Source of the DNA: Oleidesulfovibrio alaskensis DSM 16109
GTDB lineage: Bacteria > Desulfobacterota > Desulfovibrionia > Desulfovibrionales > Desulfovibrionaceae
Reading direction: 5' to 3'
NCBI RefSeq assembly: GCF_000482745.1
Contig: NZ_KI519496.1
Span: 62,001-126,000 of the forward strand
Length of the DNA stretch: 64,000 bases
Of the stretch, positions 41,489 to 49,793 are shown piece by piece. The notes beneath the pieces were generated by a model, which ran no database searches, was not told where the DNA came from, and saw only the letters and a list, made by a program, of their open reading frames with translations. The translations under genes were made by a program, and so were the position numbers. The first letter of the stretch is position 1. Every line of letters begins with the position of its first letter.

Positions 41489-43300
41489 ATGCTGCATTCC
41501 ACTCTGGACGTTCTGCGCAGTATCCTGCACCTTCTCCCGGCTGGTCTCCGCCGCCGGTTCTGGATCATTGCCGCCGGCATGGGGCTGGTCTCCGTTGTCG
41601 AAATGCTGTTCATTGCCTGTGTCGCCCTTTTCGCATCGGCATCCACCGCTCCGGAAAGCATACTCGGTTCGGAACGTCTGGCACCGCTGCGACATGCCGC
41701 AGGGGCTGCCTTTCCCGCTTCCGCCACGGAACTGCTCATCATCCTCAGCTGCGTCATGCTGCTGCTTGTGCTGGCAAAAAACGCCGGCGCATGGATGCTC
41801 ACACAGGCCAGCAGCACCTTCTGCGCCCGGGTGGACGCCACCGTGGGCGAAATGCTGCTGCAGCGCTTTCTGCGCAGACAGTACCTGTGGCATCTGGGCA
41901 GACACTCCGCCGATCTTGTGACGCTGCTCACCTGGCGGCGCGAGGTGGGTTCCGCCCTGACATTTCAGGCCATGCAGGGCATGAACGAACTGCTGGTGGC
42001 CGCCGTTTCCGTGCTGACACTCATCGCATGGGCGCCGCTGGCCAGCGCCATCATCATGGCGGTGCTTACGCTGGCCGCAGTCATCGTACTGCGGGTGGTC
42101 CGCCCCGGCATAGACCGCCATGCCCAGCGCTGGACACGCTTTGACATGGCCGCCAACAAAGCTGCCACCACCGCCCTGCACGGCATAAAAGACATCAAGG
42201 CTTCCGGCAGGGGACAGGCGTTCTTTGATGCCTACCGCCGCAACGTGCGTACCGCCGCCGATGCCGATGCCGTCACCCGCGTGCTGGGCACATCACCCCA
42301 GTGGCTGCTTGAAACGGCAGGTATTTTTGCTCTGTGCGGCGTCACGCTGTATCTCACACTGGGCGCCGGCGCGGACGCCGCGGAAATAACCGGCACACTG
42401 GCGCTGCTGGGCGTGGCCGCGTGGCGCGCACTGCCGGCGGTCAACAGGCTGCTCATCCGCGTGGCCAACATCCGGCGGGCATTGCCTCAGACCCTGCGCA
42501 TCATCGACGTGCTGCAGTCCCCTTTTGCCGCAGACCAGCAGGGCAACGACGAGCTGCCGCCCCTGCGCGGCGCCATCACCTTCAGCAACGTGAGTTTTTG
42601 CTACGGCGAAAACGGCAGGCCTGCGCTGGACAATATCTCGCCGGTCTTCCGCGCAGGCACCATGACCGGCATCGTGGGCGCCTCCGGTGCGGGCAAATCC
42701 ACCATTGCGGACATGCTTACCGGCCTGCTGCCCGTGCAGCAGGGCAGCATAACCATGGACGACACTCCGCTGACACCGCGCACCATGGCCTGCTGGCGTT
42801 CCCGCGTGGGCTATGTGGGGCAGAAACCCTACATCATAGACGGAACCCTTGCGGAAAACATCGCCTTTGTCCCTCAGGGGGGTTCCTTCGACCGCCAGAG
42901 AGTGCTTGAATGCTGCCGCATGGCGGGCATGGATTTTGTCCGGCATCTGCCGCAGCAGGAAGACACCCCCATAGGTGAACGCGGCGCGCGGCTTTCCGGC
43001 GGGCAGGCCCAGCGAGTGGCGCTGGCAAGGGCACTGTACGGCCGCCCGCAGGTGCTGGTGCTGGACGAAGCCACCAGCGCGCTCGACAAAGGCAGCGAAG
43101 ACATCATCCGTCACACCATACGTTCGCTGGCGCACAACTATACGGTTATCGTCATCGCACACCGGCTTTCCACCATAGAGGACTGCGATTCGCTTATCTG
43201 GCTGGATAACGGCACCGTACGCATGCAGGGCCCCGCAGCACAGGTGCTGCCGCAGTACAGACAATTTCTCGCCCTTGCGGCACAGCGCGCACAAAACTGA
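41489..43300 (+). CDS. ABC exporter of the MsbA/PglK type, probable lipid-linked glycan flippase
   Basis: A half-transporter of 603 residues with fused membrane and ATPase domains. Six hydrophobic spans occupy residues 20-340 (WIIAAGMGLVSVVEMLFIAC, LLIILSCVMLLLVLA and others). The ATPase has Walker A GASGAGKST (about residue 400), signature LSGGQAQRVALARAL, Walker B VLVLDEATSALD and the H-loop IAHRLS. As the first gene of a locus ending in PglB, it is best read as the flippase of a lipid-linked oligosaccharide (PglK role), though MsbA-like lipid or another export role is possible. It may also serve the divergent nonulosonate operon. Confidence 0.88.
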   Translation: MLHSTLDVLRSILHLLPAGLRRRFWIIAAGMGLVSVVEMLFIACVALFASASTAPESILGSERLAPLRHAAGAAFPASATELLIILSCVMLLLVLAKNAGAWMLTQASSTFCARVDATVGEMLLQRFLRRQYLWHLGRHSADLVTLLTWRREVGSALTFQAMQGMNELLVAAVSVLTLIAWAPLASAIIMAVLTLAAVIVLRVVRPGIDRHAQRWTRFDMAANKAATTALHGIKDIKASGRGQAFFDAYRRNVRTAADADAVTRVLGTSPQWLLETAGIFALCGVTLYLTLGAGADAAEITGTLALLGVAAWRALPAVNRLLIRVANIRRALPQTLRIIDVLQSPFAADQQGNDELPPLRGAITFSNVSFCYGENGRPALDNISPVFRAGTMTGIVGASGAGKSTIADMLTGLLPVQQGSITMDDTPLTPRTMACWRSRVGYVGQKPYIIDGTLAENIAFVPQGGSFDRQRVLECCRMAGMDFVRHLPQQEDTPIGERGARLSGGQAQRVALARALYGRPQVLVLDEATSALDKGSEDIIRHTIRSLAHNYTVIVIAHRLSTIEDCDSLIWLDNGTVRMQGPAAQVLPQYRQFLALAAQRAQN

Positions 43301-43358
43301 TGCGCGCCCTATTTCCGGCTCTTGAGGGCCGTACATATAACGTCAGGTTTTAGTCATC

Positions 43359-43889
43359 ATGAACATGCTCAGTTCGCTTTTCACATCGAAAACCCGGGTC
43401 AAACTGCTCATAAAGCTTTTTCTCAATCCGGACGTCTCGTCCTACCTGCGTGAGCTGGCTTCGGAATTCGAACTCTCGCCCAACGCGCTCAAGGAGGAAC
43501 TCGACGGCCTTTCGCAGGCCGGCTACCTCAACAAGGAAAAAAAAGGGCGCTACATCTTTTACAATGCCAACCGCAGTCATCCGTTTTTCCCTGAAATAAG
43601 CTCCATTGTGCGCAAGCACATGGGCATTGACGGGCTGGTGGAAATCATCGTCAACCATCTGGGCACCGTACTGGAAGTCTATATACTGGACGACTACGCC
43701 AACGGCGTGGACAGCGGGCTTATCGACGTGCTCATCGTGGGCGACGTGGACCCCGAAAAAGTACATACCCTGTGCGTGAATGCCGAAAAACACCTGAAAC
43801 GCAGGGTGCGCACACTCATATTGACCGAAACCCAGTTCGAGGACAGCCGCGACGTGATAATGAAGCGGCCCCACTGGAAAATTTTCTGA
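43359..43889 (+). CDS. Winged-helix protein fused to a nucleotidyltransferase-like domain
   Basis: A 176-residue protein. The N-terminal 80 residues form an ArsR-like winged helix (TRVKLLIKLFLNPDVSSYLR, ASEFELSPNALKEELDGL, YLNKEKKGRYIFYN). The remainder resembles a minimal nucleotidyltransferase fold (TVLEVYILDDYANGVDSG, LIDVLIVGDVDPEKV); the acidic residues are there but the usual GSxxxG strand is altered. Such proteins occur at the heads of surface-polysaccharide operons and are presumed regulators. It lies 2 bases before the aldolase gene, so it is co-translated with the sugar genes. Role inferred only from position. Confidence 0.8.
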   Translation: MNMLSSLFTSKTRVKLLIKLFLNPDVSSYLRELASEFELSPNALKEELDGLSQAGYLNKEKKGRYIFYNANRSHPFFPEISSIVRKHMGIDGLVEIIVNHLGTVLEVYILDDYANGVDSGLIDVLIVGDVDPEKVHTLCVNAEKHLKRRVRTLILTETQFEDSRDVIMKRPHWKIF

Positions 43890-43891
43890 TC

Positions 43892-44668
43892 ATGACGGAA
43901 CAAACCATGCATACAGCACAGTCCATACGCGAAACCATGCAACGCGGCCTGCCCTCTGTGGGCACATGGCTGCAGCTGCCCTCTGCCGACGTGGCCGAAA
44001 TACTGGGCGCGGCAGGCTACCAGTGGGTGGCCGCCGACCTGGAGCACGGCGCCTTCAGCCGGTCACAGCTCCCCGATGTGTTCCGTGCGGTGTCGCTGGG
44101 CGGAACGGCCCCCTTTGCCCGCGTGGCCCACTGCGACATGACCGGCATCAAGGCCGCGCTGGATTCCGGCGCACAGGGCCTCATTTTTCCCATGATAGAA
44201 ACACGCGCCCAGCTGGACGAAGCCATAAGCTGGGCACTCTACCCGCCTGCCGGAACACGCGGGGTGGGATTCTGCCGGGGCAACCTGTACGGCAGAAACT
44301 TCGACCACGGCATGGCACAGGCTGCCGAAACCGTTTTTGTGGCGCAGATAGAACACATCCGCGCCGTGGAAAACATTGACGATATTCTGAGCCATCCGCG
44401 GCTGGACGCCATCATGGTGGGTCCCTACGACCTGTCCGGATCCATGGACTGCACTGGCGATTTCGCCCATCCGCAATTCACGGCCGCACTGGCCCGCATC
44501 GAGTCCGCCGCCAAAGCCCGTCAGATTCCCATGGGGCTGCATATCGTCTCGCCCGATCCGGCAGAGCTGGCCCGCCGCACGGCGCAAGGGTACCGCTTCA
44601 TCGCTTACGGGCTTGATGCCGTCTTTCTGTGGAATGCCGCACAGAACCCTGCCGCGGCACCCCGCTGA
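43892..44668 (+). CDS. HpcH/HpaI-family pyruvate aldolase
   Basis: A 258-residue class II aldolase-like TIM barrel. Family features: VGTWLQLPSADVAEILGAAG, VAADLEHGAF (metal-binding Glu region), APFARVAHCD with the catalytic Arg, GLIFPMIET, GTRGVGFCRGNLYG and IMVGPYDLSGSM (metal-binding Asp). Relatives cleave or form 2-keto-3-deoxy sugar acids from pyruvate and an aldehyde. Inside this locus it is likely to work in the synthetic direction on a sugar aldehyde, which is an inference. The start at 43892 is set by the gene junction (2 bases after the previous stop). Confidence 0.87.
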   Translation: MTEQTMHTAQSIRETMQRGLPSVGTWLQLPSADVAEILGAAGYQWVAADLEHGAFSRSQLPDVFRAVSLGGTAPFARVAHCDMTGIKAALDSGAQGLIFPMIETRAQLDEAISWALYPPAGTRGVGFCRGNLYGRNFDHGMAQAAETVFVAQIEHIRAVENIDDILSHPRLDAIMVGPYDLSGSMDCTGDFAHPQFTAALARIESAAKARQIPMGLHIVSPDPAELARRTAQGYRFIAYGLDAVFLWNAAQNPAAAPR

Positions 44669-44694
44669 ACCTGCAGCCGATAACGGAGTACGTC

Positions 44695-45618
44695 ATGAAA
44701 ATCACAGTATTCGGCGGTGCCGGTTTTCTCGGTTCGCATGTTTGCGACAAGCTGTCGGAAGCAGGCCACGAGGTCACCATATTCGACATTGTCGCATCCC
44801 CGTGGCTGCGCGGCGACCAGACCATGATCACAGGCGACATTCTGGACGAAAACGCCGTGCAGCGGGCAGTGGACGGGGCACAGGCCGTCTACAACTTTGC
44901 CGGTATAGCCGACATAGGCGAAGCCGGAGAACGCCCCGTGGACACGGTGAAGTACAACATACTGGGCAACACCATTGTGCTGGACGCCTGCCGCAGGGCA
45001 GGAGTCCGTCGTTTTGTCTTTGCCAGCTCGGTGTATGTGTACAGTCAGGCGGGCAGCTTTTACCGCTGCAGCAAACAAGCCAGCGAACTGTACATCGAAA
45101 CCTACCAGCAGCTGCACGGGCTTGATTACACCATACTGCGCTACGGCTCGCTGTACGGTCCCCGCGCCGACAAGCGCAACGCCATATACCGTTTTGTGCG
45201 CGAAGCTCTGGAAACAGGACACATCACCTACTACGGCCGTCCCACGGCGCTGCGCGAATACATCCATGTGGAAGATGCGGCGCGCTCCAGCGTGGAGATA
45301 CTCAACCCCGAATATGCCAACCTGCACATCGTGCTGACCGGACACCAGCCCATGCAGGTGGGAAATCTGCTTAAAATGATTGCCGAAATGCTGGGCAGAC
45401 CTGTCAGTTTTTCATTCAACGACAATCCCGCCAGCGGGCACTACGAAATTACACCGTACAACTTCAGTCCCCGCGTGGGCAGAAAAATGACCCCTGTGCT
45501 GCATACCGACCTGGGACAGGGCGTGCTGCATACCATTGAAGAACTGCACAGGGAGCTGCACCCCGAAATGGATGAGGTGCAGGGCGTGCTGGTGCACGAC
45601 CCCGGAAGCGGCAGCTGA
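44695..45618 (+). CDS. NAD-dependent sugar epimerase/dehydratase (extended SDR)
   Basis: A 307-residue SDR. The Rossmann motif GGAGFLGSH is at residues 7-15 and the active-site pair is YRCSK (Tyr/Lys) with a preceding Ser in VFASSVYVYS. RYGSLYGPRADKRNAIYRFV and LREYIHVEDAA fit nucleotide-sugar-modifying SDRs. The substrate cannot be read from sequence; the neighbours suggest a step before or after the aldolase. The ATG at 44695 has GGAGT 9 bases upstream. Confidence 0.88.
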   Translation: MKITVFGGAGFLGSHVCDKLSEAGHEVTIFDIVASPWLRGDQTMITGDILDENAVQRAVDGAQAVYNFAGIADIGEAGERPVDTVKYNILGNTIVLDACRRAGVRRFVFASSVYVYSQAGSFYRCSKQASELYIETYQQLHGLDYTILRYGSLYGPRADKRNAIYRFVREALETGHITYYGRPTALREYIHVEDAARSSVEILNPEYANLHIVLTGHQPMQVGNLLKMIAEMLGRPVSFSFNDNPASGHYEITPYNFSPRVGRKMTPVLHTDLGQGVLHTIEELHRELHPEMDEVQGVLVHDPGSGS

Positions 45619-45622
45619 GCCT

Positions 45623-45692
45623 GCCCCTGAAAAGTTGCCCCTGAAAATTTATCCCTGATGATTTCTTTCTGATGATTTATTTCTGACAGCCC
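45623..45692. repeat. 14-bp tandem repeat, five copies, directly after a stop codon
   Basis: Five contiguous 14-base units starting at 45623, 45637, 45651, 45665 and 45679, drifting from GCCCCTGAAAAGTT to ATTTCTGACAGCCC, each containing CTGA. The array begins 5 bases after the SDR stop and fills most of the gap to the next gene. Confidence 0.88.
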
Positions 45693-45749
45693 GCGGCTGC
45701 CGCAGCGGCAGTACGCGGGGCACAGCAAGAACACCGCAAGGACACAGCA

Positions 45750-46523
45750 ATGAACATTATCGCCATAATACCCGCCCGCATGGGTTCCAGCCGGTTTCCC
45801 GGCAAACCGCTGGCCGACATCCACGGCGTGCCCATGGTGGGCCACGTGGCACTGCGCACCGCCATGGCTCCCGCTGTCAGCGAAACATGGATAGCCACCT
45901 GCGACGAAGAAATCATGGAATATGCCCGCAAGGCCGGCATCAAGGCGGTCATGACGGCAGACACCCATGAACGCTGCACGGACCGCACTGCGGAAGCCAT
46001 GCTTAAAATTGAAGAAATGACCGGTAAAAGCGTGGATATCGTCGTCATGGTGCAGGGAGATGAGCCCATGGTCACTCCGGACATGATAGACGCCGCTATA
46101 GCCCCCATGCTGGAAGACGCCTCGGTGAACGTGACCAACCTGATGGCCGACATGGAAACAGAAGCGGAATTTGAAGACCCCAATGAAGTCAAGGTGGTGA
46201 CAGACCTGCACGGTGATGCGCTGTACTTTTCGCGCGAGCCTGTGCCCTCGCGCAAAAAGGGCGTGCTCAACGTGCCCATGCGCAAACAGGTCTGCGTCAT
46301 CCCGTTCCGCCGCGATTATCTGCTGCGCTTCAACAGCCTGCCTGAAACCCCGCTGGAACGCATCGAGTCGGTGGACATGATGCGCATTCTCGAACACGGA
46401 GAAAAAGTACGCATGGTGCCGTTCTCCGGCAGAACCCTGAGCGTGGACACCCCGCAGGATCTGGAAAGGGCCCGCGCCATGATGCAGCAGGATACCCTGC
46501 GCAGAGACTACACCGGAGCCTGA
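45750..46523 (+). CDS. Second KdsB-like CMP-ulosonate cytidylyltransferase
   Basis: A 257-residue paralogue of the KdsB at 8089. The CTP-binding motif IIPARMGSSRFPGKPLADI and the sugar-acid motifs (HERCTDRTAEAM, VQGDEPMVTPDMI, GDALYFSREPVPS) are intact. Differences such as ERCTDR in place of the SGTDR segment of true KdsB suggest a different 3-deoxy sugar. Flanked by an aldolase, a 2-hydroxyacid dehydrogenase and a phosphatase, it is the likely activating enzyme for a Kdo-like sugar unique to this glycan. AAGGA precedes the ATG. Confidence 0.88.
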   Translation: MNIIAIIPARMGSSRFPGKPLADIHGVPMVGHVALRTAMAPAVSETWIATCDEEIMEYARKAGIKAVMTADTHERCTDRTAEAMLKIEEMTGKSVDIVVMVQGDEPMVTPDMIDAAIAPMLEDASVNVTNLMADMETEAEFEDPNEVKVVTDLHGDALYFSREPVPSRKKGVLNVPMRKQVCVIPFRRDYLLRFNSLPETPLERIESVDMMRILEHGEKVRMVPFSGRTLSVDTPQDLERARAMMQQDTLRRDYTGA

Positions 46524-46526
46524 CCC

Positions 46527-47135
46527 ATGCTGCCGCGTCCTGAAACGCTCTGCCTGCGCGCTGCGCTGCGCGACAACGCCGAAGAACTGTGGACATGGCT
46601 TGCAGCCGTGCCGCCCACCGCAGCGGGCACCCTGCTGCGTATGGCCATGCTGCGGCCGCTGTTCGGCAGCGGCGCGCCCCGTATGGGAACAGGCTGCCTG
46701 CTGCGGGGCTGCCGCAACATGCACTTTGCGCAGCAGGTGCGCATCATGCCGCGCTGCAGCCTGTACGCCCGCGGCGGCAGCATCAGCATCGGCAGCCGCA
46801 CGGCACTCAACAGCGGGGTATTTGTGGACGCCGAAGACGGCGGTACCATAACCATAGGCAGCGACTGCGGCATAGGGCCCGGCACCGTCATCCGTGCGGC
46901 AAACCACAGGTTCGGCAAAGCCGGTATTCCCATCAGCATGCAGGGGCACAGGCCGGGCCGCATAGTCATAGAGGATGACGTCTGGATAGGCGCCAACTGC
47001 ACCATTTTGCCCGATGTACGCATAGGCACCGGCGCAGTTGTGGGCGCAGGAGCAGTTGTGACGCGCGATGTGCCCCCCCATACCGTGGCCACCGGCGTAC
47101 CGGCGCGCGTCACCGGCAGCCGCTCCGACCGCTGA
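46527..47135 (+). CDS. Hexapeptide-repeat acetyltransferase
   Basis: A 202-residue left-handed beta-helix protein: MHFAQQVRIMPRCSLYARGG, ISIGSRTALNSGVFVDAEDG, IGPGTVIRAANHRFGK with the active-site His, VWIGANCTILPDVRIGTGAV and a C-terminal VATGVPARVTG. Standard maltose/galactoside-acetyltransferase-like family. Three bases separate it from the preceding stop. Confidence 0.87.
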   Translation: MLPRPETLCLRAALRDNAEELWTWLAAVPPTAAGTLLRMAMLRPLFGSGAPRMGTGCLLRGCRNMHFAQQVRIMPRCSLYARGGSISIGSRTALNSGVFVDAEDGGTITIGSDCGIGPGTVIRAANHRFGKAGIPISMQGHRPGRIVIEDDVWIGANCTILPDVRIGTGAVVGAGAVVTRDVPPHTVATGVPARVTGSRSDR

Positions 47136-47191
47136 ACGCGCCATCAAACCCGTGCGCATGGCGCACAATATCTGCTTTACGGATAAACAGC

Positions 47192-48109
47192 ATGAAAATA
47201 GCCATAACAACGTCGTCATTCGCCCGCTTCAGCGAGGCACCGCTGCAGCTGCTGCGGCAGGAGCACATAGACTATGTGCTGAACCCGCTGGGCCGCAAAC
47301 TGACCGAAAACGAAACCATAGACCTGCTGCAGGACTGCGTGGCCGTGGCGGCAGGCACGGAACCGCTCACAGCCCGCGTCATGGACGCGCTGCCCGGCCT
47401 CAAGGTCATCTCCCGCTGCGGCACCGGCATGGACAACGTGGACATGGAAGCCGCACGCGCACGCGGCATCGCCGTACGCAACACGCCGGACGGCCCCACG
47501 CAGGCAGTGGCGGAACTGACCCTCGGACTGGCTCTTGATCTTATGCGTCAGGTTTCGCGCATGGACAGGGAACTGCGTTCCGGCGTGTGGAAAAAACGCA
47601 TGGGCAACCTGCTGGGGGGCAAGCGGCTGGGTATTGTCGGCATGGGTCGCATAGGCCGCGCCGTGGCAGATATTTTCACACCGCTGGGAGTACAGGTGGC
47701 CTTCAACGATCCGGTATCCTGCTGCGGTGATTATCCCTGCATGCCCGTGGAAGAACTGCTCGGCTGGGCGGATATTCTGAGCCTGCACTGCTCCATGACG
47801 GGCGGCGAATGTTCGCTTTTCACCGCGGAACACCTGCGGCGCATGAAACGCGGCAGCTGGGTGATCAACGTGGCCCGCGGCGGCCTGATAGATGAGCAGG
47901 CGCTGTACGAAGCCCTTGCCGACGGCCATCTGGCCGGCGCCGCCGTGGATGTTTTCGGCAACGAACCCTACACCGGACCGCTGAGTTCGCTGGACAACGT
48001 CATCCTGACTCCGCACATCGGGTCTTACGCCAAGGAGGCCCGCATACGCATGGAAACCGATACCATTGCCAATCTCATCGACGCGCTGCGCGCCGCCGGA
48101 GTGAAATAA
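47192..48109 (+). CDS. D-2-hydroxyacid dehydrogenase (phosphoglycerate dehydrogenase-like)
   Basis: A 305-residue NAD-dependent dehydrogenase. The nucleotide-binding motif GIVGMGRIGRAVADIF is intact, and the catalytic triad is Arg (INVARGGLIDE), Glu (FGNEPY) and His (TPHIGSYAKE). It could oxidise or reduce a 2-hydroxy/2-keto acid intermediate of a sugar acid in this locus. Serine synthesis is less likely since the C-terminal ACT domain of SerA is missing. The stop overlaps the next start (TAATG). Confidence 0.88.
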   Translation: MKIAITTSSFARFSEAPLQLLRQEHIDYVLNPLGRKLTENETIDLLQDCVAVAAGTEPLTARVMDALPGLKVISRCGTGMDNVDMEAARARGIAVRNTPDGPTQAVAELTLGLALDLMRQVSRMDRELRSGVWKKRMGNLLGGKRLGIVGMGRIGRAVADIFTPLGVQVAFNDPVSCCGDYPCMPVEELLGWADILSLHCSMTGGECSLFTAEHLRRMKRGSWVINVARGGLIDEQALYEALADGHLAGAAVDVFGNEPYTGPLSSLDNVILTPHIGSYAKEARIRMETDTIANLIDALRAAGVK

Positions 48110-48759
48110 TGGCGCTGGAACTGGTTGTCTTTGACTGCGACGGAGTTCTGCTGGAAAGCGTGGAGGTAAAAACCCGCGCCTTTGCCCGCACGGTGGAAGA
48201 GCACGGTCCCGCAGCCGTTGGGCGGATGCTGGAATACCATGCGGCTCACGGCGGAGTGAGCAGATTCAGAAAGTTTGAATGGTTCTGCACCGAGGTGCTG
48301 GGCAGGCCCGCGCGGCAGGAAGACCTGCAGACCATGGGCGAAAGGTTTGCCCGACTGGCCTTTGAAGAGGTTATGGCCGCCCCCTGCGTGCCCGGTGCAC
48401 TGGAAACGGTGGAAGCACTGCACGGCAGAGTGCCTTTGTATGTGGCATCGGGCGCCCCCCATGACGAGCTGAATACGGTGCTGAGCGCCCGCGGACTTGC
48501 CGCACGTTTCGACGGCGTGTTCGGCTCGCCGCCGCACAAGACGCAGCTGCTGGCGGACATTCTGGAAAGAACAGGCGCTGCCGCGACCCGCACGGTAATG
48601 GTGGGCGACAGCAGCACCGATCTGGAAGCGGCCACAGCCTGCGGCACCCTGTTTTTCGGCAGGGGCGCGGTTTTTGCCGGCTCCGGCCATCCGTGGGCAG
48701 CCGACCTGCACCCGCTCAAGGACCACCTGCTGCAGCTGTTGCAGTGCGGCGGGGCATAA
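48109..48759 (+). CDS. HAD-superfamily sugar phosphatase
   Basis: A 216-residue phosphatase. Motif I is FDCDGVLLESVEVK (nucleophile and general acid Asp), motif II SGAPHDE, motif III Lys near HKTQLLADIL and motif IV GDSSTDLEAA. Cap domain of the phosphoglycolate-phosphatase type. It probably removes a phosphate from a sugar intermediate before CMP activation, as KdsC does for Kdo-8-phosphate. Confidence 0.87.
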   Translation: MALELVVFDCDGVLLESVEVKTRAFARTVEEHGPAAVGRMLEYHAAHGGVSRFRKFEWFCTEVLGRPARQEDLQTMGERFARLAFEEVMAAPCVPGALETVEALHGRVPLYVASGAPHDELNTVLSARGLAARFDGVFGSPPHKTQLLADILERTGAAATRTVMVGDSSTDLEAATACGTLFFGRGAVFAGSGHPWAADLHPLKDHLLQLLQCGGA

Positions 48760-48818
48760 CCCGTCCCAAAGCAGACAGACCACGTTCCGGCCCGTGCCGG
48801 ACACGGAGCATACAGACA

Positions 48819-49778
48819 ATGGCAAACTATCTTGTAACCGGCATTGCCGGATTCATCGGTTCCGCCGTGGCGCGCGCCCTGCTGCAGCAGGGACATCAGG
48901 TCACCGGCGTGGATAACCTGACAACAGGATACCGCGACAATGTTCCCGCGGGTGCCGCCTTTATCAAGGCAGACTGTCAGGACGCCGCCCTGTACGATAC
49001 CGTCCTGCCGCGCACCCCCTTTGACGCGATTTTTCACATAGCCGGACAAAGCAGCGGCGAAGTGAGTTTTGACGATCCCGCATATGACCTGCGCACCAAC
49101 ACTGAATCGACGCTGCATCTGCTGCGGTTTGCCCGCCGCACCGGCTGCACGCGGCTCATATATGCCAGCACCATGTCGGTATACGGCTGCCAGCCGGACG
49201 AACCCGTGCATGAAACAGCCCCCGCAGCACCGCTTTCATTCTACGGTGTGGGCAAACTGGCCAGCGAGCACTACCTGCGCCTGCATGAACAGTTCGGCAT
49301 CCGTTCCACCGCGCTGCGCCTGTTCAATGTGTACGGCCACGGGCAGAACATGGACAACATGCGTCAGGGCATGGTTTCCATTTTCATGGCCATGATGCTG
49401 CGCAACGGGCACATTCATGTGAAAGGCAGCCCGGAAAGATACCGGGACTTTGTGCACATTGACGACGTGGTACGCGCCTTTCTGCTCTGTCTCGGGCAGC
49501 AGCGCTCGCACGGCGAAGTGATCAACATCGCCGGCAGCGGCCGTGTTACCGTGGGGCAGCTGGTGGAAGAACTGCGTGCTCTGCATCCGGCACCTGTCAC
49601 CGTGGAGTTTTCCGGCTGCACGGCAGGAGACATGCACGGCATACATGCAGACAAAGACAAAGCCCGCACAGTACTGGGCTATACGCCGCAGGTTTCGCTG
49701 CGGCAGGGGCTGGAAGACATGTACCGGCGCACCGCACCGCTGCTGACCCGGCACCACGGGGCAGAAAACGCATCCTGA
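48819..49778 (+). CDS. Nucleotide-sugar epimerase (UDP-glucose 4-epimerase-like SDR)
   Basis: A 319-residue extended SDR with GIAGFIGSAVARALL near the N-terminus, YASTMSVYG, active-site YGVGK and LFNVYGHGQNMDNMRQGMVS. Closest in pattern to GalE/WbpP-type epimerases. It would supply a nucleotide-activated hexose for the glycan, and may also give the UDP-galactose epimerase that the gal operon lacks, though this is speculative. Confidence 0.87.
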   Translation: MANYLVTGIAGFIGSAVARALLQQGHQVTGVDNLTTGYRDNVPAGAAFIKADCQDAALYDTVLPRTPFDAIFHIAGQSSGEVSFDDPAYDLRTNTESTLHLLRFARRTGCTRLIYASTMSVYGCQPDEPVHETAPAAPLSFYGVGKLASEHYLRLHEQFGIRSTALRLFNVYGHGQNMDNMRQGMVSIFMAMMLRNGHIHVKGSPERYRDFVHIDDVVRAFLLCLGQQRSHGEVINIAGSGRVTVGQLVEELRALHPAPVTVEFSGCTAGDMHGIHADKDKARTVLGYTPQVSLRQGLEDMYRRTAPLLTRHHGAENAS

Positions 49779-49793
49779 ACGCAGGGAGACGCC

